Position numbers and translations under genes: made by a program
Notes under the pieces: generated by a model
What the model saw: only the letters and a program-made list of their open reading frames with translations
Database searches by the model: none
Told to the model about the DNA's origin: nothing
Source: Pseudomonas sp. MWU16-30317
GTDB taxonomy: Bacteria; Pseudomonadota; Gammaproteobacteria; Pseudomonadales; Pseudomonadaceae
DNA length: 64,000 nt
Assembly (NCBI RefSeq): GCF_020515695.1
Contig: NZ_JAIWJA010000006.1
Coordinates: 310,001-374,000 of the forward strand
Reading direction: 5' to 3'
Shown here: positions 54,051 through 63,221 of the stretch, one piece after another
Layout: the number at the start of each line of letters is the position of its first letter
Numbering within the stretch: position 1 is the first letter of the stretch

Positions 54051-54806
54051 TCAATTGGCCAGTGGCCGACAGATCCAGTGCAGATAACGCCCCAGCCCGG
54101 CGAAGGCCGGATGGCGGCGGTGAGCCAGTTCCATGTCCAGCAAGTCGGCGAGCGCCGCCTTGTCTTGAAAGTCTCTGGGCATGTAATCGTGAAAAACCCG
54201 CACGCCGCTGGAAGATTCGACTCGCCAGGCGCTGGCGAGTTGCGTGGCCAGCTCGCGAGGGTCCAGGGGCATTTGCGGGGTCAGGCTTTGTTTCATGCCG
54301 GCCAGGCTGTCGCCGCGCAACTTGCGAAAGTGGCCCTTGAGCAGATTGCGATAGACCAGCGCGTCACGGTTGTAGAACGCCAGCGACAGCCAGCCACCGG
54401 TCGCAGTGAAGTGCTGCAGCACCGGCAGGATGGCATGGGGTTCGGCCAGCCACTCGAGCACTGCGTGGCAGATCACCAGATCGTAGCGCTCATCCAGCAA
54501 GCCGGGCAGCGCCTGCCAAGGCGCATGGATGAACGTCGCCTCGAGCCCGGCTTCGGCGAAGCGCTGGCGTGCGCCTTCGAGCATTGGCGCCGCCGGTTCG
54601 GCGAGGGTGACCGCGTGCCCCTGCTGGGCCAGCCACAGCGACATGTGGCCAAGGCCGGCACCGATATCGAGCACCCGTAACGGACGGGTGGGCAACGCTT
54701 CGCTCAGGTCGGCCTGGAGCACGGCCAGGCGAATGGCGCCTTTGGCGCCGCCGTAGATTTTCTCGGCGAAGCGGGTGGCCAGTTCATCGAAATGGCGGTC
54801 TTTCAT
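54051..54806 (-). CDS. cmoM: tRNA uridine-5-oxyacetate methyltransferase CmoM (SmtA)
   Basis: 251 residues from the ATG at 54806 (MKDRHFDELATRFAEKIYGGAKGAIRLAVL), the CmoM signature. Methyltransferase motif I is RVLDIGAGLGHMSLWLAQQG near 44-64, and the following blocks VICHAVLEWLAEP and LSLAFYNRDALVYRNLLKGHFR are specific to CmoM. It methylates cmo5U34 of tRNA. Overlaps the upstream pyrophosphohydrolase gene by four bases. Confidence 0.94.
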   Translation of the reverse strand: MKDRHFDELATRFAEKIYGGAKGAIRLAVLQADLSEALPTRPLRVLDIGAGLGHMSLWLAQQGHAVTLAEPAAPMLEGARQRFAEAGLEATFIHAPWQALPGLLDERYDLVICHAVLEWLAEPHAILPVLQHFTATGGWLSLAFYNRDALVYRNLLKGHFRKLRGDSLAGMKQSLTPQMPLDPRELATQLASAWRVESSSGVRVFHDYMPRDFQDKAALADLLDMELAHRRHPAFAGLGRYLHWICRPLAN

Positions 54807-55108
54807 TGGGCGAAGCGCCGTTCGCTGTCGGCCAGTTTGCTGCGCACGACCGCGTCCATGTCCAGCCCCAGTTCGCTGCACAGCAGCAACAGATAGAGGA
54901 CGATATCGCCCACCTCTTGGCCGGCATGGGCCAATTGCTCGGGGGGCAGGCTGCGTGACTGGTCTTCGCTGAGCCATTGGAAGATTTCTACCAGCTCGGC
55001 CATCTCCACGCTGGCGGCCATGGCCAGGTTTTTCGGGCTGTGAAATTGACGCCAGTCGTTATTGTCGCGGATGCGATGCAGGCGTTTGGTAAGTTCGACG
55101 AGGTTCAT
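54803..55108 (-). CDS. MazG-like nucleotide pyrophosphohydrolase
   Basis: 101 residues. All-alpha NTP-pyrophosphatase with the metal-binding pattern ExxAE (SVEMAELVEIFQW near 33-45) and ExxD (QEVGDIVLYLLLL near 64-76), as in the RS21-C6/dCTPase branch. Likely clears non-canonical nucleotides. Its stop overlaps the cmoM start. Confidence 0.9.
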   Translation of the reverse strand: MNLVELTKRLHRIRDNNDWRQFHSPKNLAMAASVEMAELVEIFQWLSEDQSRSLPPEQLAHAGQEVGDIVLYLLLLCSELGLDMDAVVRSKLADSERRFAQ

Positions 55109-55188
55109 GGGGCGGGCTCCTGAAGGTGCATAGCTTCAGGGGGAAACGGAGCCGAATCAAGCGCGCTCGTTCAGCCTTCATGGCGAAT

Positions 55189-55788
55189 TTATGCGAGCAG
55201 GCTGCTCCACGCCGAAATCAACAGCACCACCGCCAGAATCTTGTTCAAACGGCCTAGCGCAGCGGGTGATTTCAGCCAGCGCGCGGAGCCGGCGCCAAGC
55301 AATGCCCAGCTGCCCATGCAAGGCATCGCCACCAGGAAAAACGTCAGCGACAGCCACGCCACTTCGCGGCCCTGGTCAGTGGTGCTGGTGGTGAACACGC
55401 TGATGACCGCCAGCGCCATCATCCAGGTCTTTGGATTGACCAATTGCAGGCTGGCGGCATCGACCAGCCCGAACTTGCGCGGGGAATCCTTGGCGCTCAG
55501 GGCCTCGGCGGGGCTGGCGTAGATCTTCCAGGCCAACCAGGTCAGCCAGAGCAGGCCGACGGCGGTCATTGCCAGATGCACGCCCGGGACTTTGAGCAAC
55601 GATTCGCCCAGGCCCGTGCCCACGGCCAGGACCAGCAGCGCGGCGCCACCGCAGGCGCCCAGCACGCTCGGCAGTGAGGCCAGCAGGCCGTAACGGGCGG
55701 CGTTGCTGAGGACCAGGATATTGGTTGGCCCTGGAGTGATCGAGGACACGAAGGCGAACAGCAGAAACGGCAGCAAGGTGGAGGGCAT
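55189..55788 (-). CDS. LysE/RhtB-family amino-acid exporter
   Basis: 199 residues, six membrane helices. The opening FLLFAFVSSITPGPTNILVLSNAARYG is the LysE-family signature, and NPKTWMMALAVISVF is the second. Exports an amino acid or analogue. It lies 53 bases downstream of an AraC-type regulator on the same strand, a common regulator-exporter arrangement. Confidence 0.92.
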   Translation of the reverse strand: MPSTLLPFLLFAFVSSITPGPTNILVLSNAARYGLLASLPSVLGACGGAALLVLAVGTGLGESLLKVPGVHLAMTAVGLLWLTWLAWKIYASPAEALSAKDSPRKFGLVDAASLQLVNPKTWMMALAVISVFTTSTTDQGREVAWLSLTFFLVAMPCMGSWALLGAGSARWLKSPAALGRLNKILAVVLLISAWSSLLA

Positions 55789-55841
55789 GGCAGTCAGGCT
55801 CTGTGGCGTGTAGAAACGTCATGGTGCCTTGGCCAAGGGGG

Positions 55842-56678
55842 TCAGTCTGGAAGGTTTGAGCAGCGTTTGCGGTAGGCCGCCGGGCTGATGCCATAGGCGC
55901 GCACGAACCAGCGGCCCAGATGGCTTTGATCGGCAAAGCCGAGGTCGCTGGCCACTTGCGCCGGGAAGTCGCCGTTGGCCAATTGCCGACGTGCCTTGGC
56001 CAGGCGCAGTTGTACCAGGTAGGCATGGGGCGGGAGGCCGAAAGCGGCCTTGAACGCGCGGGTCAGGCGAAAGCGGTCGACGTTGCAGGCCTGCGCCAGC
56101 TCGTCCAGCCCCACGTCCTGATGCACATTGGCCTGCAGATAATCCCGGGCGCGCAAGGCCACGAGTGGCAGACGCGGGTCAGGATTGTGCCGCTTGCGCC
56201 AATGGAGATGGCCGGTCAACTGTTCCAGCAGGCGATCGAGCGCACTTTGCCGCACGATCAGCAGCTCTTGGCTGTGCAGTGCAGCGAAGGCGTCGGCGAT
56301 GGCCTGGCTCAGGCGCGGATCACGGGTGAGGTTTTGCGCGAAGGCCAGCACCTGTTGCGCGGGGGCATCTTCGAACAACTGGCTCAGCTCGCGCTCGATC
56401 CAGTGCGGCTCAAGGTAAAGCATTCGATAGGTGAAGCCTTCCTCGGTGGGCGCATCTCCATCGTGGATATCTCCTGGTTCCAGCAGGAATATCTGCCCGG
56501 GCGTGCTGGCGTGCTTCTGCCGTCGGCAATGAAACTGCTGCACGCCTTGCTCGGTAAAGCCCACCAGATAGCTGTCGTGCCAGTGTGGGTCGTAGGCATG
56601 GCCCTTGAAATGCGCGCGCAGGGTCTCGATCCCGGTGCTCCGGTCCTGGCTGAGATCGATCCAGTTGTGTGCGTTCAT
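55842..56678 (-). CDS. AraC-family regulator, probably of the LysE exporter
   Basis: 278 residues. N-terminal cupin-like sensing domain (GHAYDPHWHDSYLVGFTEQGVQQFHC, PGDIHDG) and C-terminal double helix-turn-helix from about 180 (GLDELAQACNVDRFRLTRAFKAAFGLPPHAYLVQLRL, with FADQSHLGRWFVRAYGISPAAYR). Adjacent to the LysE gene on the same strand. Confidence 0.92.
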   Translation of the reverse strand: MNAHNWIDLSQDRSTGIETLRAHFKGHAYDPHWHDSYLVGFTEQGVQQFHCRRQKHASTPGQIFLLEPGDIHDGDAPTEEGFTYRMLYLEPHWIERELSQLFEDAPAQQVLAFAQNLTRDPRLSQAIADAFAALHSQELLIVRQSALDRLLEQLTGHLHWRKRHNPDPRLPLVALRARDYLQANVHQDVGLDELAQACNVDRFRLTRAFKAAFGLPPHAYLVQLRLAKARRQLANGDFPAQVASDLGFADQSHLGRWFVRAYGISPAAYRKRCSNLPD

Positions 56679-56796
56679 GGGTTCATGGCAGCGGTTGTGA
56701 CGGGCAGGTAGTTATCGAGGGATACGGTGCGCCAGTCTAGAAGTTTTGTGCAAGCCCGCTGCGACCAGATGGCAGGCGCCATCTGGTCAGTCACCC

Positions 56797-57825
56797 TCAC
56801 GCCGGGCTGGTGGCCTCTTCATCACCACTCAGCACGCCGGACTTCAGCCGGTTCGAGTAGTTTTCCGCCATGATCGAGCAGACGATCAACTGCAGCGGGT
56901 GGTAGATCATGATCGGCAGCAGAATCAGACCCAGCCCGGGGTTGTTGCCGAAAATCAGCGCGGCCATGGGCGCACCGGCTGCCAGTGATTTCTTGCTCGC
57001 GCAGAACACCGCCGCCACTTCATCGGCATGCTTGAATTTGAGCAGCTTGGCGGTACGGGTCGTGAGCGTCAGGATCAACGCCAGCAGAATGGCCACGCCA
57101 ACGAAGGCGGTGAGAATCACCGAGGTGCCTTGTTGGTGCCACATCCCTGAGGTCATCGAGCCGCAGAACGCCGAGTAGACCAGCAGCAGGATGACCACTT
57201 TGTCGATGATGTTGGTGTAGCGCTTGTGGCGGGCAAAGAACTTGCCGAACAGCGGCCGTACCAACTGCCCGAGGACCAGTGGCAACAGCAGCATGGCGCA
57301 AAGGTCGATCAGCGTAGAACCCAGGTCGATACCCCCGGCGCCAGAGCCGAGCACCAGGCTCACCAGCCACGGCGTGATGAAAATACCCAGGACGCTGGAC
57401 GCGCTGGCATTGAGAATCGCTGCGGGCACATTGCCGCCTGCGCTGCCGGTCAAGGCCACCGAAGACGAAATAGTCGACGGCAGCGCGCACAGGTAGAGGA
57501 AGCCGAGCATCAGCAGGGCCGGGATCTGCGTGCCCAGGGTGACCTTGCACAGCAGCCACAACAATGGAAACACCACGAAGGTGAAGCCCTGCACCATGAT
57601 GTGCAGGCGCCAGTTCTTGAGGCCATGGCCGATCTGTTCGCTGGACAGGTTGACACCGTGCAGGAAGAACACCAAGAACACGCCGATATTGATCACTACC
57701 TCGGCGTGCATGCCTCCGCCCTTGCTGCCGAAGCTCGGGAACAAGTAAGCCAGCAGGGTGGCGAGCAACATGCCGCAAAGGAACCAGTCGGTTACCACGC
57801 GTTTGAAATGACGGAAAATATGCAT
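56797..57825 (-). CDS. Bile acid:sodium symporter (BASS) family transporter, YfeH-like
   Basis: 342 residues from the ATG at 57825 (MHIFRHFKRVVTDWFLCGML); 25 upstream codons are rejected. Ten membrane helices, with ALPSTISSSVALTGSAGGNVPAAILNAS as the conserved substrate/sodium region. Substrate unknown. Divergent from an AraC-type gene with about 86 bases between starts, which probably controls it. Confidence 0.9.
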   Translation of the reverse strand: MHIFRHFKRVVTDWFLCGMLLATLLAYLFPSFGSKGGGMHAEVVINIGVFLVFFLHGVNLSSEQIGHGLKNWRLHIMVQGFTFVVFPLLWLLCKVTLGTQIPALLMLGFLYLCALPSTISSSVALTGSAGGNVPAAILNASASSVLGIFITPWLVSLVLGSGAGGIDLGSTLIDLCAMLLLPLVLGQLVRPLFGKFFARHKRYTNIIDKVVILLLVYSAFCGSMTSGMWHQQGTSVILTAFVGVAILLALILTLTTRTAKLLKFKHADEVAAVFCASKKSLAAGAPMAALIFGNNPGLGLILLPIMIYHPLQLIVCSIMAENYSNRLKSGVLSGDEEATSPA

Positions 57826-57911
57826 GACAAGACCTGAAACGGATTTGTAATTAAGGTAGAGCGAGGATAACGTGGCACAACTTCCGCCGTCTTGCGACAT
57901 AAGGCCAATCG

Positions 57912-58703
57912 ATGCCGACTAACGGACATCTTGGTGAAGCGCGCAGCGTCCCCACCCTCAGCCGCTTGCCTCGCCCCCTCTACGCCCGCGCCGAAAGCCT
58001 GCGGGCTGGCTCCTGGACGCCCCGGCATCGACACGCCTGGGTGCAGTTTTCCTACGCTATCAGTGGCGTGTTGGGCGTCCATACCGACGAAGGCAGTTTT
58101 TATGCGCCCCCCCAATGGGGTGTGTGGATCCCGGGCGGTCTGGAGCATGAAGTTACCACGTCGACCCGTGCCGAAATGCGCAGCTTGTATGTCGGTATCG
58201 AGCACTCCCGCTGGGCGCCATCGCGCTGTCGGGTGCTGGAAGTCACGGCGCTGGCCCGAGAGATGATCAAGGCTTTCTGCGAGCTGCCAGTCGAATATCC
58301 GCAAGGCGATACGGCTGAATCGCGCTTGGTGGCGGTGCTTCTGGATCAACTGGCGGGGCTGCCTGAAGTCCAGTTTTCGCTGCCTTTGCCGCAGCACCCC
58401 CGTCTGCTGTCGGTGTGCAATCAGTTGATCGAGCAACCCGACAACGCCTTGACTCTGGGCGAATGGGCTGCGCACATGGGCACCTCGGAAAAAACCTTGA
58501 TGCGCTGGTTCCAGAAGGAAACCGGCTTGAGTTTTCGGGCCTGGCGCCAGCGCATGCGTCTGCTGTCGTCGCTCAATGTTCTAGAGGAAGGCGGAAACGT
58601 TACCCGCGCGGCGTTGTCCAGTGGATATGAGTCAACTTCGGCCTTTATCGCAGCGTTCAAAGGGCTGTTCGGGGCGACCCCGGGCGAGTTGTTCAAGCCC
58701 TGA
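57912..58703 (+). CDS. AraC-family regulator divergent from the BASS transporter
   Basis: 263 residues. Cupin domain first (WTPRHRHAWVQFSYAISGVL, then PPQWGVWIPGGLEHEV), then the AraC DNA-binding domain from about 165 (LTLGEWAAHMGTSEKTLMRWFQKETGLSFRAWRQRMRLL). This is the NimR/RipA-like subgroup that commonly controls a divergent transporter. Confidence 0.92.
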   Translation: MPTNGHLGEARSVPTLSRLPRPLYARAESLRAGSWTPRHRHAWVQFSYAISGVLGVHTDEGSFYAPPQWGVWIPGGLEHEVTTSTRAEMRSLYVGIEHSRWAPSRCRVLEVTALAREMIKAFCELPVEYPQGDTAESRLVAVLLDQLAGLPEVQFSLPLPQHPRLLSVCNQLIEQPDNALTLGEWAAHMGTSEKTLMRWFQKETGLSFRAWRQRMRLLSSLNVLEEGGNVTRAALSSGYESTSAFIAAFKGLFGATPGELFKP

Positions 58704-58847
58704 GTCGCAGATTTCTGGCGAAATTGGCCGAGGCTTTGCATTCTGTAATCACGGCAAGGTCGGAATCCTTGCCGGGCTGTGAGAGGATGGCTCGTCAATC
58801 GAGAGCATTTCGCGTGTTTGGCCACAAAGGACCCAGAATAAAAGCTG

Positions 58848-59741
58848 ATGAAGACTCCAAAACGCATTGAACCCCTGGTCGAGGACGGCCTGGTCGACGA
58901 AGTGCTGCGTCCACTCATGAGTGGTAAGGAAGCAGCGGTCTATGTAGTGCGCTGTGGTAATGAACTGCGCTGCGCCAAGGTCTATAAGGAGGCCAACAAA
59001 CGAAGTTTCCGCCAGGCGGCCGAATATCAGGAAGGCCGCAAGGTACGCAACAGTCGCCAGGCGCGGGCCATGGCGAAAGGCACCAAGTACGGGCGCAAGG
59101 AAACCGAAGACGCCTGGCAGAATGCCGAGGTTGCGGCGCTGTTCCGTCTGGCCAGTGCGGGCGTGCGGGTGCCCAAGCCATTCGATTTTCTCGATGGCGT
59201 GTTGCTGATGGAACTGGTGGCCGACGAGTACGGCGATGCAGCACCGCGGCTGAACGACGTGGTTCTGGAGCCTGATCAGGCCCGCGAATACCACGAGTTC
59301 CTGATCCGTCAGATCGTGCTGATGCTGTGCACTGGTCTGGTGCACGGCGACCTCTCGGAGTTCAATGTGCTGGTCGGGCCGTCGGGGCCGGTGATCATCG
59401 ATTTGCCCCAGGCGGTAGATGCGGCGGGCAACAACCACGCGTTTACGATGCTGGAGCGTGATGTAGGCAACATGGCCAGCTACTTCGGTCGTTTTGCTCC
59501 GGAACTCAGGCAGACCCGCTACGCCAAGGAAATGTGGGCACTGTACGAAGCCGGCTCGCTGCACCCTGGCAGTGTGCTCACCGGTGAGTTCGCCGAAGAG
59601 GACATCGAGGCGGATGTCGGCGGCGTGATGCGCGAGATCGAAGCTGCGCGTCTTGATGAGGCGCGTCGCCAGGCCATTCGGGCGGCGGACGACAAGCCGG
59701 CGGACAAGTCCGAAGAGCCACCGCCGCCCTGGATGCAGTGA
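58848..59741 (+). CDS. RIO-type serine kinase
   Basis: 297 residues, RIO1-like. ATP-binding segment SGKEAAVYVVRCGNELRCAKVYKE near 25-50, catalytic loop VHGDLSEFNVL near 166-176, and metal-binding IIDLPQAVD near 184-192. A basic loop (RKVRNSRQARAMAKGTKYGRK) and an acidic, proline-rich tail follow. RIO kinases act in ribosome maturation in archaea and eukaryotes; the bacterial role is unclear. It stands alone. The ribosome site is weak (AAAGG about 18 bases upstream). Confidence 0.93.
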   Translation: MKTPKRIEPLVEDGLVDEVLRPLMSGKEAAVYVVRCGNELRCAKVYKEANKRSFRQAAEYQEGRKVRNSRQARAMAKGTKYGRKETEDAWQNAEVAALFRLASAGVRVPKPFDFLDGVLLMELVADEYGDAAPRLNDVVLEPDQAREYHEFLIRQIVLMLCTGLVHGDLSEFNVLVGPSGPVIIDLPQAVDAAGNNHAFTMLERDVGNMASYFGRFAPELRQTRYAKEMWALYEAGSLHPGSVLTGEFAEEDIEADVGGVMREIEAARLDEARRQAIRAADDKPADKSEEPPPPWMQ

Positions 59742-59747
59742 CGCGGA

Positions 59748-60161
59748 TCAGCGGCGGGCGGCTTGGTGACAGCCGCTCGAAGCGAGGTCCGCGAGGATCG
59801 GGCAATCTGGTCGGTCGTCGCCCTGGCAGTGGCTGACCAGATTTTGCAAGGTGTCCCGTAGGCCGAGCAACTCGTCGATGCGCCGGTTGAGGGTTTCGAT
59901 GTGTAGCCCGGCCAGCGCTTTGACGTCGGCGCTGGCGCGACCCCGGTCTTGCCACAGCGTCAGCAAGCGGCCGATTTCCTCCAGCGAAAAACCCAGATCC
60001 CGCGAGCGTTTGATGAACGCCAGCGTGTGCAGGTCTTCGCTCCGATAAATGCGATAGCCGCTGTCGGTGCGGTGGGCAGCCTTGAGCATCCCGGTGGCTT
60101 CGTAATGGCGGATCATTTTTGCACTGAGGCCGCTTTCGCGGGCAGCCTGACCAATGTTCAC
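59748..60161 (-). CDS. cueR: Copper-responsive MerR-family regulator CueR
   Basis: 137 residues. Helix-turn-helix at the start (MNIGQAARESGLSAKMIRHYEATGML), dimer helix, and a metal loop with two cysteines seven apart (CQGDDRPDC), the pattern that binds a single Cu(I). It overlaps the copA stop by four bases, so it is made from the copA message and regulates itself through the operator upstream of copA. Ends in a CH-rich tail. Confidence 0.95.
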   Translation of the reverse strand: MNIGQAARESGLSAKMIRHYEATGMLKAAHRTDSGYRIYRSEDLHTLAFIKRSRDLGFSLEEIGRLLTLWQDRGRASADVKALAGLHIETLNRRIDELLGLRDTLQNLVSHCQGDDRPDCPILADLASSGCHQAARR

Positions 60162-62392
60162 GTGCGTTCTCCTGCTTCGGGGTCGACGTCATTGTGCAGC
60201 TGCGGTTTCCAGGTATTCAACAGCAGCGCGTTGCAGACCACGCTGACGCTCGATAACGCCATGGCCGCGCCCGCAAGCATGGGGTTGAGCACGCCGAAGG
60301 CCGCCAGCGGGATGCCGATCAGGTTATAGATAAACGCCCAGAACAGATTCTGCCGGATCTTCGCGCAGGTCCGCCGACTGATATCCAACGCGGCAGCCAC
60401 CCATTGCGGATCATCGCGCATCAAGGTGATACCCGCCGCCTGAATGGCGACGTCGGTGCCGCTGCCCATGGCGATGCCGATGTCGGCGCTGGCCAGCGCG
60501 GGTGCGTCGTTTATGCCATCGCCGACCATCGCCACTCGAAGTGACAGGCGCAGTTTCCGGATCGCCTCGGCCTTGTCGGCCGGCAACACCTGAGCATGCA
60601 CCTTGTCGGCATCGATTCCCAGGGCCGTGGCGACGGCCTCGGCGCTACCGCGATTGTCGCCGGTGAGCAGGTGCGTTTGCATTCCTTGCTGGCGCAGACA
60701 TGTCAGTGCCGCCTTGGCGCCCGACTTGAGCGTGTCGCCGAACGCCAGCAGGCCCAGCACCTGCGGCTGTGGGCTCACCTCGATCAACCACGACAGGGTG
60801 CGGCCCTGACTTTCCCATTTCTGTGCGGTGGCTTGTAGCGCGCCCGCCGACACGCGGTAATCGTCCAGCAGCCGTTGATTGCCGAGCAACAGATCGCGAC
60901 CGCCCAGCGTCCCGCGAATACCGCGTCCGGCCAGGGTCTCGCTCTGTTGCGCGGCCTCAGGCTGCGTCGGGCAGCAAGCCAGAACGGCCCTGGCCAGAGG
61001 ATGCTCGCTGCCACGTTGCAGGGCGGCAGCCTCGCGCAACAGACGTTGAAGATCATACCCATCGATGGCTGCCACACTCATGTCGAGCAGTTCGGGATGC
61101 CCTGATGTCAGGGTGCCGGTCTTGTCAAATACCACGCAATCGATCTTGCTGGCGTGTTCGAGCGCCTCCGCATCCTTGATCAGAATGCCATGGCGCGCCG
61201 CCGCGCCCGTGCCGGCCATGATTGCCGTCGGTGTGGCCAGGCCCAAGGCACAGGGGCAGGCAATCACCAGGACGCTGACGGCATGCAATATGGCGATCTG
61301 CAACCCGGCGCCGCTGTACCACCAGCCCAGCAAGGTCAACAGCGCCAGCAGCAGGATCACCGGGACGAACACCTGGCTGACCCGGTCCACCTGCTTCTGG
61401 ATCGGGGCCTTGGCGCTTTGCGCGTCTTCGACCAACTGAATGATTTTCGCCAGCAAAGTCTGGGTGCCCACTGCTCGCGTCTCGACCCGCAATTGACCTT
61501 CGCCATTGATGGCCCCGGCGCTGACCGAATCGCCGGCTTGTTTGCTGACGGGCAGGCTTTCGCCGCTGATCAGGGCTTCGTCGGCGTGGCTGCGGCCGTC
61601 GATCACCACACCATCGACGGCAAAACGTTCTCCGGGTTTGACCCGTATCTGATCACCGAGCCGCAGCGCGTCGATAGCCACGCGCTCCTCCCGATCGCCA
61701 ACCACCCGCACAGCAAAGCTCGGCCGTAGTGCCTGCAACGCGCGCAGGGCATCGGCAGTGCGCCGCTTGGCATGACTCTCCATGTACTTGCCCACCAGCA
61801 CCAGCGCAATGACCACCGCCGAAGCCTCGAAATACAAATGGGGCGACTGGCCAGGTGCAGGCTGCAGCCATTGGTAGAAACTCAAACCGTAGCCCGCACT
61901 CGTGCCAATAGCCACCAGCAGGTCCATATTGCCCGCGCGGGCACGCACAGCCTTGTAGGCCGAGGTATAGAAGCGCGCGCCGATAATGAACTGCACCGGT
62001 GTCGCCAGGCCGAACTGCAGCCATGCCGGCAGCATGAAATGCACCCCTAGCGGCTGTAGCAACATGGGCAGCAACAGCGGGGCGGCGAGCAGGATAGCGG
62101 CGATCATCATCCAGCGCTCGTGGCGCAGGTGCCGCTGGTGGTTGGCTTCCTCGGCCTGGACGCTGACCGGCAGGTGTGCGGTATAGCCCGCGTGCATCAC
62201 CGCATCGATCAGCGCGGCAGGCGGCAGCGCGCGCTGCAGTTGCACATGGGCGCGCTCGTTGGCCAGGTTGACGCTGACCTCGCTGACGCCATCGACCTTG
62301 CGCAGCGCACGTTCGACGCGACCGGCGCAGCTGGCGCAGGTCATGCCATCAATCGACAGATCGAAGGTAGTGGGGTGCATCGGGCTGGCCAT
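60158..62392 (-). CDS. copA: Cu(I)-exporting P1B-type ATPase CopA
   Basis: 744 residues from the ATG at 62392, with AGAGGA about eight bases upstream; the ATG three codons earlier lies on the ribosome site itself. One N-terminal metal domain (GMTCASC at 16-22), then eight membrane helices with the CPC ion motif (ACPCALGLATP), phosphorylation site DKTGTLTSGHPE, actuator SGESLPV and hinge MVGDGINDAPALA. Exports Cu(I) across the inner membrane. Operon copA-cueR. Confidence 0.97.
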   Translation of the reverse strand: MASPMHPTTFDLSIDGMTCASCAGRVERALRKVDGVSEVSVNLANERAHVQLQRALPPAALIDAVMHAGYTAHLPVSVQAEEANHQRHLRHERWMMIAAILLAAPLLLPMLLQPLGVHFMLPAWLQFGLATPVQFIIGARFYTSAYKAVRARAGNMDLLVAIGTSAGYGLSFYQWLQPAPGQSPHLYFEASAVVIALVLVGKYMESHAKRRTADALRALQALRPSFAVRVVGDREERVAIDALRLGDQIRVKPGERFAVDGVVIDGRSHADEALISGESLPVSKQAGDSVSAGAINGEGQLRVETRAVGTQTLLAKIIQLVEDAQSAKAPIQKQVDRVSQVFVPVILLLALLTLLGWWYSGAGLQIAILHAVSVLVIACPCALGLATPTAIMAGTGAAARHGILIKDAEALEHASKIDCVVFDKTGTLTSGHPELLDMSVAAIDGYDLQRLLREAAALQRGSEHPLARAVLACCPTQPEAAQQSETLAGRGIRGTLGGRDLLLGNQRLLDDYRVSAGALQATAQKWESQGRTLSWLIEVSPQPQVLGLLAFGDTLKSGAKAALTCLRQQGMQTHLLTGDNRGSAEAVATALGIDADKVHAQVLPADKAEAIRKLRLSLRVAMVGDGINDAPALASADIGIAMGSGTDVAIQAAGITLMRDDPQWVAAALDISRRTCAKIRQNLFWAFIYNLIGIPLAAFGVLNPMLAGAAMALSSVSVVCNALLLNTWKPQLHNDVDPEAGERT

Positions 62393-62421
62393 GGCGATCA
62401 TCCTCTTGGCAGATGATCCAC

Positions 62422-62452
62422 AGCATCAACCTTGCCACGTGGGCAAGGTCAA
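62422..62452 (-). promoter_or_regulatory. CueR-type promoter of copA
   Basis: On the minus strand there is a -35 TTGACC (62447-62452), 19-base spacer, -10 GATGCT (62422-62427). The spacer holds a perfect dyad ACCTTGCC-N5-GGCAAGGT at 62429-62449. The overlong spacer plus dyad is the mark of MerR-family activation. The ATG of copA is 30 bases further. Confidence 0.88.
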
Positions 62453-62460
62453 GGCCCCCA

Positions 62461-62850
62461 TCAGTACTCGATCGGTGCCGGCCTCAGGGTCAACCCATAG
62501 GGACCGGGCGCGATGGAATACTTGAGGATGTCGCCGGCGTGCAGATCGATCACGGTAGCCTTGGCCGGGGTGATGCCCGACGAGTCGCAGCCAGGCGTCT
62601 GGCCCGGCAAGCGCTTGAGGCGTATCGATACCTTGCCCGGTGGCAGGTTCAGCGAGGTGTCGTCTTCCTGAAACAGCCGCGTCACCAACTGGTCTGCGAC
62701 GTAAACGCCGATCTCGCACGAGGTCGACACCTGAATGGTCTGTCGGGAAATGATCACGATCCCATAGCCGTTCGGGCCATCGGCCAGCGCTACAGGGACC
62801 ATCGAGGGAATAGCAAGGATGCCGAGCAGGGCGAGTACTGACCAGCGCAT
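62461..62850 (-). CDS. Secreted protein of unknown function beside copA
   Basis: 129 residues from the ATG at 62850 (MRWSVLALLGILAIPSMVPVALADG, signal peptide). The mature protein has two cysteines (STSCEIGVYV and TPGCDSSG) that could pair, and a beta-rich pattern. A conserved look: LPPGKVSIRLKRLPG and ILKYSIAPGPYGLTLRPAP. No copper-ligand cluster. It lies between the copA and copZ promoters but on the minus strand; no CueR site precedes it. Function unknown. Confidence 0.8.
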   Translation of the reverse strand: MRWSVLALLGILAIPSMVPVALADGPNGYGIVIISRQTIQVSTSCEIGVYVADQLVTRLFQEDDTSLNLPPGKVSIRLKRLPGQTPGCDSSGITPAKATVIDLHAGDILKYSIAPGPYGLTLRPAPIEY

Positions 62851-62963
62851 GGCTGAACTCCTGTTGTCACGAATACGGATACGAATAACAGTTGGACTGT
62901 CGCCCAACTTGCAGCTTGGCTGAGCGCGGTGACGATTTCCACCCCGGCCGCTATCTGGGAAAC

Positions 62964-62994
62964 TTGACCTTGACCCGACGGCAAGCTTCAAACT
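62964..62994 (+). promoter_or_regulatory. CueR-type promoter of copZ
   Basis: -35 TTGACC (62964-62969), 19-base spacer, -10 CAAACT (62989-62994). The spacer has ACCTTGAC-N5-GGCAAGCT, an imperfect version of the copA dyad with the same spacing. The copZ ATG is 30 bases on, the same distance as for copA. Confidence 0.78.
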
Positions 62995-63023
62995 GTCGCT
63001 GAATCTAACACGGAGGCTTCCCC

Positions 63024-63221
63024 ATGCAGCATTTCGACGTAAAAGGCATGACCTGCCAGCATTGTGTACGCGCGGTCACCCAGGCCGTGCAAGACCAGGA
63101 CCCGGCCGCCACGGTCGAGGTCGACCTGAAGACCGGCCAGGTAAATGTGCAAAGCAGCCTGGCGCCGGACGTGATCATCGGCGTGATCGGCACTGAAGGT
63201 TACGCTGCCAAGGCGCTGTAG
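63024..63221 (+). CDS. copZ: Copper chaperone CopZ
   Basis: 65 residues, single heavy-metal-associated domain with GMTCQHC (residues 8-14) as the Cu(I) site. GGAGG-like site seven bases before the ATG. Carries Cu(I) to CopA. Divergent from the secreted-protein gene and controlled by its own CueR-type promoter. Confidence 0.95.
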   Translation: MQHFDVKGMTCQHCVRAVTQAVQDQDPAATVEVDLKTGQVNVQSSLAPDVIIGVIGTEGYAAKAL

